The notes beneath the pieces were generated by a model that made no database searches, was not told where the DNA came from, and worked only from the letters and a program-made list of their open reading frames with translations. From the NCBI RefSeq assembly GCF_001703635.1, contig NZ_LQZT01000050.1, positions 85,794-149,793 of the forward strand: a stretch of 64,000 bases of DNA, given 5' to 3'. A program made the position numbers and the translations under genes. Numbering within the stretch: the stretch's first letter is position 1; the number at the start of each line of letters is the position of its first letter. Below, one piece after another: positions 1 through 8,754 of the stretch. The DNA comes from Parahoeflea olei (lineage in GTDB: Bacteria > Pseudomonadota > Alphaproteobacteria > Rhizobiales > Rhizobiaceae).

Positions 1-392
1 CGCGCCTCGAAATCCACCCCCGCCGACAGCCCCATATAGGCATGGGTGGGCCGGGCGAAACAGTAGATGCAGCCATGCTCGCAGCCGCGATAGGGATTGA
101 TCGACCGGTCGAAGCTGAGATCCGGCGACTGGTTGCGGGTGATCACCGTGCGCGGCTTTTCGATCTGCACCTCGGTCTTGAACGGCGCCAGGTCCTCGAG
201 GCTGTTCCAGCCGTCGTCGAAGACCTCGCGGGCCTCGAGCTCGTAACGGCCCGACATGTTGAGCCCGGCGCCGCGGCCGCGTACCCTTTCGTCGCGCACC
301 CTGAGGCCGCTTGCCGCCACGAGCGCATCGGCTTCCCCGGCCTGAAGCCCGGGTGCGAAGGCGGTTTGCTTCAACGCTGAAAGACTTGGCAT
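1..392 (-). CDS. PA0069-family radical SAM protein (N-terminal part; runs off the window)
   Basis: The first 130 codons of a minus-strand gene are visible, starting at an ATG at 390-392 (protein begins MPSLSALKQTAFAPG). The N-terminal 100 residues include RGRGAGLNMSGRYE, then FDRSINPYRGCEHGCIYCFA, whose CX3CX2C cysteines (C104, C108, C111) would hold the [4Fe-4S] cluster of a radical SAM enzyme. The GCEHGCIYC arrangement and the preceding 'SINPYRGCEHGC' are typical of the SplB-like PA0069/Rv2578c group of unknown substrate. The rest of the TIM-barrel domain lies left of the window. The family call is strong; the reaction is unknown. Confidence 0.88.
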   Translation of the reverse strand, partial: MPSLSALKQTAFAPGLQAGEADALVAASGLRVRDERVRGRGAGLNMSGRYELEAREVFDDGWNSLEDLAPFKTEVQIEKPRTVITRNQSPDLSFDRSINPYRGCEHGCIYCFARPTHAYMGLSAGVDFEA

Positions 393-595
393 GAGACCTC
401 CATGCGTCCCGACGGGACATTGGTTGGGGCGGGCGGGCCGTTCCGGTTCGGACGAGCAGCCTTGCCGTGGCGGTGATTATTTTCCTATCGCAATTTAAGG
501 AACAAAGCAAGAACAAGTTTGATGGCCCGCGCAAGCCCCCGTCCAACCGGGCCGGGGCGCTGGCGTCGCGTCGGCGCATGTTCTAAAAGGGGGCA

Positions 596-1111
596 ATGAT
601 CAGCGTACTCATCGAATGCAAGGACCAGGAAAGCGCGCTCGCGGTCACATTGGCAGCCCTGGTGCGTGGCGCGGTCGAAGGGCTCGTCGCCGAGGTGGTG
701 ATCCTCGACCGCGGCTCGCGTGACGGCACGGCGCAGCTTGCCGATGCGGCAGGCTGCCTTTTTCTGGAAGATCCGGATCTGCGTGAGGTGGTGCGCGCGG
801 CGCGGGGCGACTGGCTGCTGCTGGTCGAGCCGGGCGCACGGCCGCTTCTGGGCTGGACCGACCATGTCGGCCAGCATATCGCCGCGGGCCGTCAGGCGGC
901 ACGGCTCAGCCCCTCGCGCGAATACCGCCTGCCGTTTCTGGCGCGCATGCGCCGCCGTGCCTCCGCGCTCGAACACGGCGTGCTGATGCCCAAGCGCCAG
1001 GCGGTTGCCAATGCCAAATCCGGCCAGTCGCTGGAAAGCCTCGGCCGCGGGCTGGCGATGACCCGGCTCAATTGCGAGATCGTGCCTGCGGCGGTTCTGG
1101 CCCTGTCCTGA
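596..1111 (+). CDS. Short family-2 (GT-A type) glycosyltransferase-like protein
   Basis: The product has 171 residues and starts at ATG 596, 2 nt after a purine-rich AAAAGGGGG stretch. The N-terminus (ISVLIECKDQESALAVTLAAL) and the VVILDRGSRDGTAQLADAAG segment match the nucleotide-sugar binding half of GT-A glycosyltransferases. The C-terminal half is short and basic, and I do not see a clear DXD motif: the expected place reads LLLVEPGARP. It is therefore either a minimal rhizobial glycosyltransferase or an inactive relative. It stands alone between a divergent radical SAM gene and the convergent ispE gene. Substrate unknown. Confidence 0.7.
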   Translation: MISVLIECKDQESALAVTLAALVRGAVEGLVAEVVILDRGSRDGTAQLADAAGCLFLEDPDLREVVRAARGDWLLLVEPGARPLLGWTDHVGQHIAAGRQAARLSPSREYRLPFLARMRRRASALEHGVLMPKRQAVANAKSGQSLESLGRGLAMTRLNCEIVPAAVLALS

Positions 1112-1117
1112 GTCGCG

Positions 1118-2017
1118 TTACGAAGCCTGGCGCACCTGCCGGCCGGGGGCGCTCCGGGTTCGGGTGGCGGCAACGAACCAGCCCGGATACGCCTGCCTGA
1201 GCCGTCGCGCCGCCTCGGCGGCCGCATCCGCGTCCGCATGGATCCCGAAGCAGCTCGCTCCCGATCCCGACATCCGCGCCAGCAGCGCGCCCGTGTCCGA
1301 CAGCGCGGACAGGCAGTCGCCGATCGCCGGCGCGATCTGTCGTGCAGGCGCTTCGAGATCGTTGCGGACCGTCTCGAGCCAGCCGAGGAAGCGGGCGCGG
1401 TCTTCAAGACCCTCGACCGGGGGCAGGGGCGCATTGTCGCGGCGCGCGAGTGCCTTGAACACGGTGGGCGTGGAGACGCCGATCCGCGGATTGACGAGCA
1501 CCATGTCGAGCGCAAAGCCGAATTCGACCGGTTCGAGCGCTTCGCCGATGCCGCGGGCGACGAGCGGGGTGCCGGCGAGGCACATCGGCACGTCCGCGCC
1601 CAGCGACAGCCCGATTTCCGCCAGCTCTTGCGCGGAGGGGTGGTATCCCCAGAGGTCGCTCAAAAGCGTGAGGGTCGCGGCCGCATCCGCCGAGCCGCCG
1701 CCGATGCCGGAGGCGACCGGAAGCCGCTTGTCGAGCGTGATGGCGACGGGTGGGGCCGCATGTCCGGACCGTTGTGCCGCCTTGCGCAGGGCATCGCGCG
1801 CCCGCACCACCAGGTTGCCCTGGCTGTCTTCCGCCGCAAGCGTGCCGGCTTCCGGGCCTTCGAGCGCGAAGCTGTCGTCCTCCGCAGCCCCGGCGCTCAC
1901 CCGGTCGCCGAGTTCCGTGAACACCACCAGGCTTTCGAGCAGATGATAGCCATCTGGCCTGCGGCCAGTGACATGCAATGCCAGATTGATCTTTGCCGGA
2001 GCGTCTCGGGTCAGCAT
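1118..2017 (-). CDS. ispE: 4-diphosphocytidyl-2-C-methyl-D-erythritol kinase
   Basis: IspE phosphorylates the 2-hydroxyl of CDP-methylerythritol in the MEP route to isoprenoids, in the cytosol. At 299 residues it has the usual length. The start APAKINLALHVTGRRPDGYH and the glycine-rich ATP loop PVASGIGGGSADAAATL (residues 100-116) are diagnostic of GHMP-fold IspE. LGADVPMCLAG carries the catalytic Asp. It lies 15 nt downstream of the TPR protein stop on the same strand, so the two are probably cotranscribed. dxs and ispH of the same pathway also occur in this window, at separate loci. Confidence 0.96.
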   Translation of the reverse strand: MLTRDAPAKINLALHVTGRRPDGYHLLESLVVFTELGDRVSAGAAEDDSFALEGPEAGTLAAEDSQGNLVVRARDALRKAAQRSGHAAPPVAITLDKRLPVASGIGGGSADAAATLTLLSDLWGYHPSAQELAEIGLSLGADVPMCLAGTPLVARGIGEALEPVEFGFALDMVLVNPRIGVSTPTVFKALARRDNAPLPPVEGLEDRARFLGWLETVRNDLEAPARQIAPAIGDCLSALSDTGALLARMSGSGASCFGIHADADAAAEAARRLRQAYPGWFVAATRTRSAPGRQVRQAS

Positions 2018-2032
2018 CGATGCAGGGCGGCC

Positions 2033-3970
2033 CTAGAAGCGGGCCGCCGCAGCGCCGCCCGGGGTCGGGGAGGTGTCGCCAAGCCGTGCATGGCGCGGCG
2101 TCGCGGCGGGCGCGAGCGCGCCCTCCTTGTCGGCGCCGGCCTCGGGCCGGGGCGCGGCGTCGCCGCCTTTTCCGGTCGCGTCGTTGGCCGCGGCGGGAAT
2201 GTCGGGATTGGCGGCGGGCAGGCCTTCGCTCAGCTTGAGCTCGATCTTCGGCTTGAGATCGGCCTCGGGCTCGTTGGCAAGCGCCCGCTTCCACTGGAAG
2301 CTCGCTTCAAGCTCGCGGCCGACCCGCCAATAGGCGTCGCCCAGATGATCGTTGATGGTCGGGTCGGAGGGCTTGAGTTCGACCGCGCGCTCGAGTTCGC
2401 GCACCGCATCGGCGTATTCGCCGAGCCGGTAATGCGCCCAGCCGAGCGAATCGACGATGTAGCCGTCATTGGGCCGCAGGTCGACGGCGGCGCGAATGAG
2501 GTCCATGCCCTCCTTGAGGTTCATGTTCATGTCGATCCAGGAATAGCCCAGGTAATTCATCACCTGCGGCTGGTCCGGAAACAGCTCCAGCGCGCGCTTG
2601 AACATCGCTTCGGCCTTGGGCCACTGCTTGAGCCGCTCATGGGCGATGCCGGCCTGGAAATAGAGGTTCCAGTCGCTGCGCGTGGGCGTCGGCCCGATCA
2701 CGGAAATCGCGTTTTCGTAGACGCGGGCCATTTCCGCATAATCCTTGTCCTGCGACAGCACGCTGCCATAGGCGAGATAGCTGCGGATGTCCTTGGGATC
2801 GGATTCGATCAGCGCCTTGAGATGGTCCTTGGCTTCGGCATTGCGGCCGAGATCGGCCAGCGCGAGCCCGAGCTGAAGTTCCGACACCCGCCGCATCGGC
2901 GAGTTTTCCGGCACCGACTCATAGATGCTGATGGCGTCCTCGGCCTTGCCGAGCCGTTCCTTGAGACTGCCCAGCAGCACCAGCGTCGCCGCGTCGGCGG
3001 GGTCGAGCACCCGGGCGAACTGCAGGTAGATGCCGACGGTTTCCTCCGCGCCTTCGCGGTTGAGCGCGCTGGCCAGGGTGAAGAAGACGGCGGCCGCGCC
3101 CTGCTGCGCGGTCTTGATCCCGGCCTCGGGCTTGCCGCCATCGGCAATGGTCTGCCGGAGCGCGGACAGGGGCGCATAGCCCGGCGAAAACTCTTCGCCG
3201 GCTGCCAGCGCGTCGAGGGCTGCGCGGGAATTGCCTTCGCGCGCCTCGAGCCCGGCCAGCGCCATGACGCCGCGCACATAGGTGTCGGGCGCGGTGCCGC
3301 CGAGCTGCGGCTCGGCGATCAGGTCGGTGTAGTGCTTGCGCGCCTCGGCCTTGTTGCCCATCGCCTGCGCCATGGCGGCGGCGTGGAAGCGGGTAAACAC
3401 CGGATACCAGGGCGGCCCGTCGAGCGTCAGCACCGACTTGATCGCGGCATTGCCCTTGCCGTCGCCGAATTCCGCCCAGGCATTGAGCAGCGTGTTGAGC
3501 AGCCGGTCGATCGGGTTGCTGTCATTGGCATCGAGCAGGCTGGCGGCCTTGCGGTATTCGCGCTTGGTGATCGCCTCGACCATCAGCGCCAGGCTCGACA
3601 CCTGGGCGACGGCGGGATCGGTCTTCATTTCGCGCGCCAGCGTGACGCCTTCGGCAAAGCGGCCGTCGCTGAACAGCGCCACCATCAGCCGTTGCTTGAT
3701 GCCGGCGTTGTCCGGATCGAATTCGAGCGCCTTGGTGTAGAATTCAATGGCGCGGCCGGTGTCGTTGTCGGCATCCGCGGTCTGTCCGGCGAGGAAGGCC
3801 CCTGCGAAACCGAGGAAATTGGGCTGGGCCTCCGCCGGCTGTTCGGGCGCGGACGCCGCCGCCCGGCCGGTGCCCGGGGCAAACGGACCGCTCACCGAAA
3901 GGATCAGGCCGAGCGCAAGGCCGGCTGCAAGCCGGGCTGTCGTATTTCGCCGCATCAAGTTTTGCCTCAT
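2033..3970 (-). CDS. Secreted or membrane-associated tetratricopeptide-repeat protein
   Basis: The product has 645 residues if started at ATG 3968-3970. A longer reading from 4084 exists but would overlap the upstream polyprenyl synthase end. The first ~40 residues look like a signal peptide or anchor (TTARLAAGLALGLILSVSG). The rest is largely alpha-helical with many TPR-like units, for example DNDTGRAIEFYTKALEFDPD near the N-terminus and LGWAHYRLGEYADAVRELER near the C-terminus. The tail is low-complexity (Ala/Pro/Gly). TPR arrays mediate protein-protein contacts. Genes of this type sit just upstream of ispE in many rhizobia. The specific partner is unknown. Confidence 0.88.
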   Translation of the reverse strand: MRQNLMRRNTTARLAAGLALGLILSVSGPFAPGTGRAAASAPEQPAEAQPNFLGFAGAFLAGQTADADNDTGRAIEFYTKALEFDPDNAGIKQRLMVALFSDGRFAEGVTLAREMKTDPAVAQVSSLALMVEAITKREYRKAASLLDANDSNPIDRLLNTLLNAWAEFGDGKGNAAIKSVLTLDGPPWYPVFTRFHAAAMAQAMGNKAEARKHYTDLIAEPQLGGTAPDTYVRGVMALAGLEAREGNSRAALDALAAGEEFSPGYAPLSALRQTIADGGKPEAGIKTAQQGAAAVFFTLASALNREGAEETVGIYLQFARVLDPADAATLVLLGSLKERLGKAEDAISIYESVPENSPMRRVSELQLGLALADLGRNAEAKDHLKALIESDPKDIRSYLAYGSVLSQDKDYAEMARVYENAISVIGPTPTRSDWNLYFQAGIAHERLKQWPKAEAMFKRALELFPDQPQVMNYLGYSWIDMNMNLKEGMDLIRAAVDLRPNDGYIVDSLGWAHYRLGEYADAVRELERAVELKPSDPTINDHLGDAYWRVGRELEASFQWKRALANEPEADLKPKIELKLSEGLPAANPDIPAAANDATGKGGDAAPRPEAGADKEGALAPAATPRHARLGDTSPTPGGAAAARF

Positions 3971-4083
3971 GTTTGATCTGGCCGCGCGCCGGCCGACTGC
4001 CGAAGCACCTAATACCCAACACAATGGCTTTTTTGGCGCAGGGCGGCAAGGCCGGGTCCCGGCCTTGCCGCCGGGTGGCGGCA

Positions 4084-5136
4084 TCAGTTTGCGCGGTTGA
4101 CGCAGAAGGCGATGACTTCGAGCAGCGCCGATTTCTCGTCCGAATCCGGCAGCGGGGCCAAGGCGTCGCGTGCGATCGAGGCATAGTGCTCGGCGCGCAT
4201 CGTGGTGTCCTTCAGGCTGCCGTATTTGGCAAGCAGCCCCATCGCCTTTTCGAGCGACTGGTCGTCGGCCTGGCCGCCTTCGATCGCCTCGCGCCAGAAG
4301 GCGCGTTCGGCTTCCGAACCGCGCCGGTAGGCGAGCACCACCGGCAGCGTGATCTTGCCTTCGCGGAAATCGTCGCCGACATTCTTGCCGAGATCGCTCG
4401 ACGAGCCGCCATAATCGAGCACGTCGTCGATCAGCTGGAAGGCGAGGCCCAGATTGATGCCGTAGGAGCGCAGCGCGTTGCGTTCGGCCTTGCCGCAGCC
4501 GGCGATGATCGGGCCGACCTCGCAGGCCGCCGAGAACAGCGCCGCCGTCTTGGCGCGAATCACCGACAGATAGTCGTCTTCCGTGGTTTCCATGTTCTTG
4601 GCCACGGAGAGCTGCAGCACCTCGCCCTCGGCGATCACCGCGGCTGCGGTCGACAGCACGTCGAGCGCGTCGAGCGAGCCCACTTCCACCATCATCTTGA
4701 AGGACTGGCCGAGCAGGAAGTCGCCCACCAGCACGCTTGCCTGGTTGCCCCAGATCATGCGTGCGGTCGAGCGTCCGCGCCTCAAGTCGCTTTCATCGAC
4801 CACGTCGTCATGCAAAAGCGTCGCCGTGTGCATGAACTCGACCGAGGTTGCGAGCTTGACATGGGCCTCGCCGGTGTAGCCGAACATGGTCGCAGAGGCG
4901 AGCGTGAGCATCGGCCTCAGCCGCTTGCCACCCGAGGAGATCAGATGGTTGGCCACTTCCGGAATCAGTGCAACGTCCGATCCTGCCTTGGACAAGATCA
5001 GCTGGTTGACGCGGTCCATGTCGCCGCGGGTCTTGTCGACCAGCGGCTTGACCGATGCGTCCCTGTGTTTTCCATCTTCAAGCGAAACGACGACACCCAA
5101 TGCTACGGACTCCTGCTTTGACTTTCCGGCGCACAT
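4084..5136 (-). CDS. ispB: Polyprenyl (octaprenyl/decaprenyl) diphosphate synthase
   Basis: This long-chain trans-prenyltransferase makes the ubiquinone side chain from IPP and FPP. Both aspartate-rich motifs are intact: LLHDDVVDESD (residues 107-117) and QLIDDVLD (234-241), together with the GGKRLRP motif near residue 70. The length of 350 residues includes an N-terminal extension. A GTG at about 5106 (VALGVVVSLEDG) may be the true start, because homologous proteins often begin near there. The chain length cannot be read from the sequence. A UbiA prenyltransferase that would use the product is encoded at 19.8 kb. Confidence 0.93.
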   Translation of the reverse strand: MCAGKSKQESVALGVVVSLEDGKHRDASVKPLVDKTRGDMDRVNQLILSKAGSDVALIPEVANHLISSGGKRLRPMLTLASATMFGYTGEAHVKLATSVEFMHTATLLHDDVVDESDLRRGRSTARMIWGNQASVLVGDFLLGQSFKMMVEVGSLDALDVLSTAAAVIAEGEVLQLSVAKNMETTEDDYLSVIRAKTAALFSAACEVGPIIAGCGKAERNALRSYGINLGLAFQLIDDVLDYGGSSSDLGKNVGDDFREGKITLPVVLAYRRGSEAERAFWREAIEGGQADDQSLEKAMGLLAKYGSLKDTTMRAEHYASIARDALAPLPDSDEKSALLEVIAFCVNRAN

Positions 5137-5232
5137 TATTCAGCCCGTCCCACCACGGCAAGCGGCGATTTGGCGCGGGTGGGGGTTGATTATTGACACG
5201 GGGCGGTGGAACAAGTGGATGAGGGAGAGCCG

Positions 5233-5478
5233 ATGCACGATCTGATCCGCACCAACGACCCGGTGCTCATATCCTTTGTGGAAAGCCTGATGCGCGACGC
5301 CGGCATCGGCTGCATGGTGGCCGACAGCGGCATGAGCATCATGGAAGGGTCGGTCGGCATCATTCCGCGGCGGATCCTGGTCGATGCCGAACAGGCGCTC
5401 CAGGCGCGTCGCATCGTCACCGATGCCGGATTGGAACATGAACTCAGGCCATGGAATGACAGTGAGGCCGGACGCTGA
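5233..5478 (+). CDS. DUF2007 domain protein
   Basis: The product has 81 residues. I chose ATG 5233 because a GAGGGAGAG ribosome-binding sequence lies at 5221-5229; an upstream in-frame ATG at 5206 lacks one. The sequence MHDLIRTNDPVLISFVESLM through GIIPRRILVDAEQALQARRI is typical of DUF2007, a small domain of unknown function sometimes called a putative signal-transducing protein. It is divergent from the polyprenyl synthase, and its 3' end overlaps the methyltransferase start by 23 nt, which suggests translational coupling. This pair is common in rhizobia. Confidence 0.88.
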   Translation: MHDLIRTNDPVLISFVESLMRDAGIGCMVADSGMSIMEGSVGIIPRRILVDAEQALQARRIVTDAGLEHELRPWNDSEAGR

Positions 5479-6358
5479 GGCCGGCGGGCCGGCGCCCGAC
5501 GCTGACGCCCCGGCCGGCTTGCCCGGTGCGGCAACCGCGACCGGCGCGGCAGGCGATGCCGAGCCGCGGCCCGGATTTACCCTCGATGCCTTCCACTATG
5601 GCGGCTTCTATCTGGTCCAGCCCGAGGCTTCGGGGCACCGCGCCGGCATGGATGCCATGCTTCTGGCCGCAACGGTGCCGCCCGGCGCGCGCGGCGCGCT
5701 CGCCGATCTCGGCGCCGGCGCCGGCGCTGCGGTCCTCGCCGCCGCCAACCGTCTGCCCGACCTCGCGGTGACGCTGGTCGAGCGTTCGCCGGTGATGGCC
5801 GATTGCGCCCGGCGCACGCTCGCGCTCGTGCAGAACGCGCATCTGGCGCCGCGGCTCGCCGTTCTCGAAGCCGATGTCAGCCTTCACGGCGACAGCCGGC
5901 GCGCCGCCGGGCTTGCCGACCAGGCCTTCGATTTCGTGATCATGAACCCGCCGTTCAATCCCGGTTTCGATCGCCGCACGCCCGATCCGCTCAAGGCCGA
6001 GGCCCATGTCATGGAGACCGGCGACCTGTTCGAGCGCTGGCTGCGCACCGCCGGCGCGATCCTGCGGCCCGGCGGGCAGGTCTCGGTGATCGCGCGGCCC
6101 GAATCCGTGGCCGAGATTCTCGCCGGCCTCGGCAAGCGCTTCGGCGGGGCGGAGATCACCCCGGTCTGCCCGCGCCCCGGCGACGATGCGATCCGCATGC
6201 TGGTCACGGCCATCAAGGGCAGCCGCGCACGGCTGAGCCTGCGCGACCGGCTGCTGCTGCACGACGGGCCTGGGACCCGCTTCACCGCGCTGATGGGCGA
6301 TCTCGGCAACGGCCGCGCCGCGCACCTGCGGCGAAGCCCGGCACGCACCGGGAAATAG
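5456..6358 (+). CDS. Class I SAM-dependent methyltransferase, TrmN6/YfiC-like
   Basis: The product has 300 residues from ATG 5456, inside the end of the DUF2007 gene. It has the SAM-binding core DLGAGAGAAVLAAANRLP and the amino-methylating NPPF motif (N164 to F167, in FVIMNPPFNPGFD). That combination marks N6-adenine or glutamine methyltransferases. By similarity it is closest to tRNA1(Val) A37 N6-methyltransferases, whose N-terminus also carries the FHYGGFYLVQP-type segment after a disordered Ala/Pro-rich leader of about 40 residues. Exact substrate is inferred. Confidence 0.82.
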   Translation: MTVRPDAEAGGPAPDADAPAGLPGAATATGAAGDAEPRPGFTLDAFHYGGFYLVQPEASGHRAGMDAMLLAATVPPGARGALADLGAGAGAAVLAAANRLPDLAVTLVERSPVMADCARRTLALVQNAHLAPRLAVLEADVSLHGDSRRAAGLADQAFDFVIMNPPFNPGFDRRTPDPLKAEAHVMETGDLFERWLRTAGAILRPGGQVSVIARPESVAEILAGLGKRFGGAEITPVCPRPGDDAIRMLVTAIKGSRARLSLRDRLLLHDGPGTRFTALMGDLGNGRAAHLRRSPARTGK

Positions 6359-6477
6359 GCCGGCCGGTCCCGCACCGCCCAGCCGAGGCATTGCACTGCG
6401 GCGGAAAAGACATACATGCAACTCCATCACCCCGCGCGTCCGCCTCGCGACGCGCGTGCCAACAGGAATGGTCCGCC

Positions 6478-7335
6478 ATGGTTTCTTTCACTTCGATCCT
6501 TCCCGCCCGCTTCCGCAAGGACGTCACCGTCATTCCGGTGGTCCGGCTGAGCGGCGCGATCATGTCGGGCGGCAACCAGTTTCGCCCCAATCTCAACATC
6601 GCCACCGCGGCGCCGCTGCTGGCGCGCGCCTTCGATGACAAGAAGGCGCCGGCGGTGGCGATCATGCTCAATTCGCCCGGCGGCTCGCCGGTGCAGTCGC
6701 GGCTGATCTACAAGCGCATCCGCGATCTGGCGGAAGAGAAGAACAAGAAGGTGCTGGTCTTCGTCGAGGACGTGGCCGCGTCCGGCGGCTACATGATCGC
6801 CTGCGCCGGCGACGAGATCTTCGCCGATCCGTCCTCCGTGGTCGGCTCCATCGGCGTCATTTCCGCGGGCTTCGGCTTCACCGGCCTGATCGACAAGATC
6901 GGCGTCGAGCGCCGCGTCTACACCGCGGGCGAGAACAAGTCGCTGCTCGATCCGTTCAAGCCGGAAAAGGCCGAGGACGTGGCCCGGCTCAAGGAACTGC
7001 AGCTCGAGATCCACAAGGTCTTCATCGATCTCGTCAAGCAGAGCCGCGGCGCGCGGCTCAAGGACGATCCGGAGCTGTTCACCGGGCAGTTCTGGACCGG
7101 CATCCGCGGCAAGGAACTGGGGCTGGTCGATGATCTCGGCGACCTGCGCTCGACGCTGCGCGCACGCTATGGCGACAAGGTCAAGCTGCGGCTGGTGTCG
7201 CCGCAGCGCGGGTTTCTGGGCCGCCGGGTGCCGGGCGTTGCTGCGGGACTGTCGGCGGGCGCGCTTGCGGGGATCGCCGAAGCAGGATTGAATGTCATCG
7301 ACGAACGCGCGCTCTGGGCGCGCTACGGACTGTAG
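6478..7335 (+). CDS. S49 family serine peptidase (signal peptide peptidase SppA-like)
   Basis: The product has 285 residues starting at ATG 6478. A long reading frame runs upstream but shows no homology. Serine peptidases of clan SK degrade signal peptides or membrane proteins. The Ser-Lys dyad is visible: Ser102 in EDVAASGGYMIACAGD and Lys154 in VYTAGENKSLLDPF. There is no long N-terminal membrane anchor, so this is a short, possibly cytoplasmic member, as in many alphaproteobacteria. The following gene encodes a 63-residue membrane-anchored protein. Confidence 0.92.
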   Translation: MVSFTSILPARFRKDVTVIPVVRLSGAIMSGGNQFRPNLNIATAAPLLARAFDDKKAPAVAIMLNSPGGSPVQSRLIYKRIRDLAEEKNKKVLVFVEDVAASGGYMIACAGDEIFADPSSVVGSIGVISAGFGFTGLIDKIGVERRVYTAGENKSLLDPFKPEKAEDVARLKELQLEIHKVFIDLVKQSRGARLKDDPELFTGQFWTGIRGKELGLVDDLGDLRSTLRARYGDKVKLRLVSPQRGFLGRRVPGVAAGLSAGALAGIAEAGLNVIDERALWARYGL

Positions 7336-7405
7336 AAAGCCCGGGCCTGTCTCACCCCGCTGTGGCGGCCGGCTCCGACCGGAATGCATCGAAAGGACTG
7401 CCGCA

Positions 7406-7597
7406 ATGCCGCAACTGCTTCTGCTCGCCGCCGTGGGTGCGGTCGCATGGCTTGGCTACAAGCGCTTCCTGCAGGAGGCCGAACGCGTCAATGCCCGGGT
7501 CAGGGATGCCGAAAAGGAAGGCCGCACCGGCGCGCAGGGCACTCTCGTCGAAGATCCCAAGACCGGCGAATACCGGTTGAGGAAGCCCGACGAATAG
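7406..7597 (+). CDS. Small membrane-anchored conserved hypothetical protein
   Basis: The product has 63 residues, starting at ATG 7406. It has a hydrophobic N-terminal segment (LLLLAAVGAVAWLGY) followed by a charged tail ending LVEDPKTGEYRLRKPDE. Short proteins of this form occur between the S49 peptidase gene and glyQ in Rhizobiaceae. One membrane segment with a cytoplasmic tail is predicted. No function is known to me. Confidence 0.72.
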   Translation: MPQLLLLAAVGAVAWLGYKRFLQEAERVNARVRDAEKEGRTGAQGTLVEDPKTGEYRLRKPDE

Positions 7598-7737
7598 GCC
7601 GCCCAGAGGCCTCTGGCCCGGATGTGGCGCATCGTGCGCGCACTTGACCCTGATGGGCAGCCGTGGCACCTGTCGCCGCATTCTGGGAGCCGGCGGGTCC
7701 GGCCCCTTGCGACCGCCATTCTACCCGGATTTCCGCC

Positions 7738-8691
7738 ATGACCGCTGACCTTCCCGATCACATGCAGCCGACGCGCTCGTTCCAGGGGCTGATCCTCGCC
7801 CTGCACCGGTACTGGGCCGACTACGGCTGCGCGGTGCTGCAGCCCTATGACATGGAGGTTGGCGCCGGCACCTTTCACCCGGCCACCACGCTGCGCGCGC
7901 TCGGCCCCAGGCCGTGGAACGCGGCCTATGTGCAGCCCTCGCGCCGCCCCAAGGACGGCCGCTATGGCGAGAACCCCAACCGGTTGCAGCACTATTACCA
8001 GTATCAGGTGATCCTCAAGCCCAATCCCTCGAACCTGCAGGAGCTCTATCTCGGCTCGCTCAAGGCGATCGGCATCGACCCGTTGCTGCACGACATCCGC
8101 TTCGTCGAGGACGACTGGGAAAGCCCGACGCTCGGCGCCTGGGGGCTTGGCTGGGAATGCTGGTGCGACGGCATGGAAGTCTCGCAGTTCACCTATTTCC
8201 AGCAGGTCTGCGGCATCGAATGCGCGCCGGTGGCCGGCGAGCTGACCTATGGCCTCGAGCGCCTCGCCATGTATGTGCAGGGCGTCGACAATGTCTATGA
8301 CCTGAATTTCAACGGCCGCGAGGGCGACGAGAAGGTCACCTATGGCGATGTCTTCCTGCAGGCCGAGCAGGAATATTCCCGCTACAATTTCGAAATGGCC
8401 GACACCGCCATGCTGCTCAAGCATTTCGAGGACGCCGAACGGGAATGCGAGGCGATCCTCAAGGCCGGCGCGCCGCACGAGCCTGCCGGCCTGCACAAAT
8501 GCGTGCTGCCGGCCTACGACCAGTGCATCAAGGCGTCCCACGTCTTCAACCTGCTCGATGCGCGCGGTGTGATTTCCGTGACCGAACGCCAGGGCTATAT
8601 CCTCAGGGTACGCAACCTGTCGCGCCAGTGCGGCGAGGCCTTCCTGCTGACCAAGGCGGGCGGCGCGGGTTACCTGCAGGCAGCCGAGTAG
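7738..8691 (+). CDS. glyQ: Glycyl-tRNA synthetase alpha subunit
   Basis: GlyQ is the class II catalytic subunit that activates glycine and, with GlyS, charges tRNA-Gly as an alpha2beta2 enzyme. The product has 317 residues from ATG 7738. Family hallmarks are SFQGLILALHRYWADYGCAV, LQPYDMEVGAGTFHPATTLRALG, the ARPSRRPKDGRYGENPNRLQ-type block and EWECWCDGMEVSQFTYFQQ-type motif (here LGWECWCDGMEVSQFTYFQ). In contrast to the usual adjacency, its partner glyS lies 6 kb downstream, separated by a GGDEF gene, lemA, aroA and DUF2207. Confidence 0.97.
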   Translation: MTADLPDHMQPTRSFQGLILALHRYWADYGCAVLQPYDMEVGAGTFHPATTLRALGPRPWNAAYVQPSRRPKDGRYGENPNRLQHYYQYQVILKPNPSNLQELYLGSLKAIGIDPLLHDIRFVEDDWESPTLGAWGLGWECWCDGMEVSQFTYFQQVCGIECAPVAGELTYGLERLAMYVQGVDNVYDLNFNGREGDEKVTYGDVFLQAEQEYSRYNFEMADTAMLLKHFEDAERECEAILKAGAPHEPAGLHKCVLPAYDQCIKASHVFNLLDARGVISVTERQGYILRVRNLSRQCGEAFLLTKAGGAGYLQAAE

Positions 8692-8754
8692 CGGCGGGCG
8701 CCGGAGCGCGCGGAGCAGGGCGCAGGGGGGCAGTGCGCAGGCGCGCGGCTTGCC

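Noticed and set aside
1238..3976. 912-codon plus-strand ORF opposite ispE and the TPR gene
   Set aside because: It is the antisense of two well-supported genes. Its composition (many Arg/Gly/His/Glu) is typical of shadow frames in GC-rich DNA, and no motif is recognisable.
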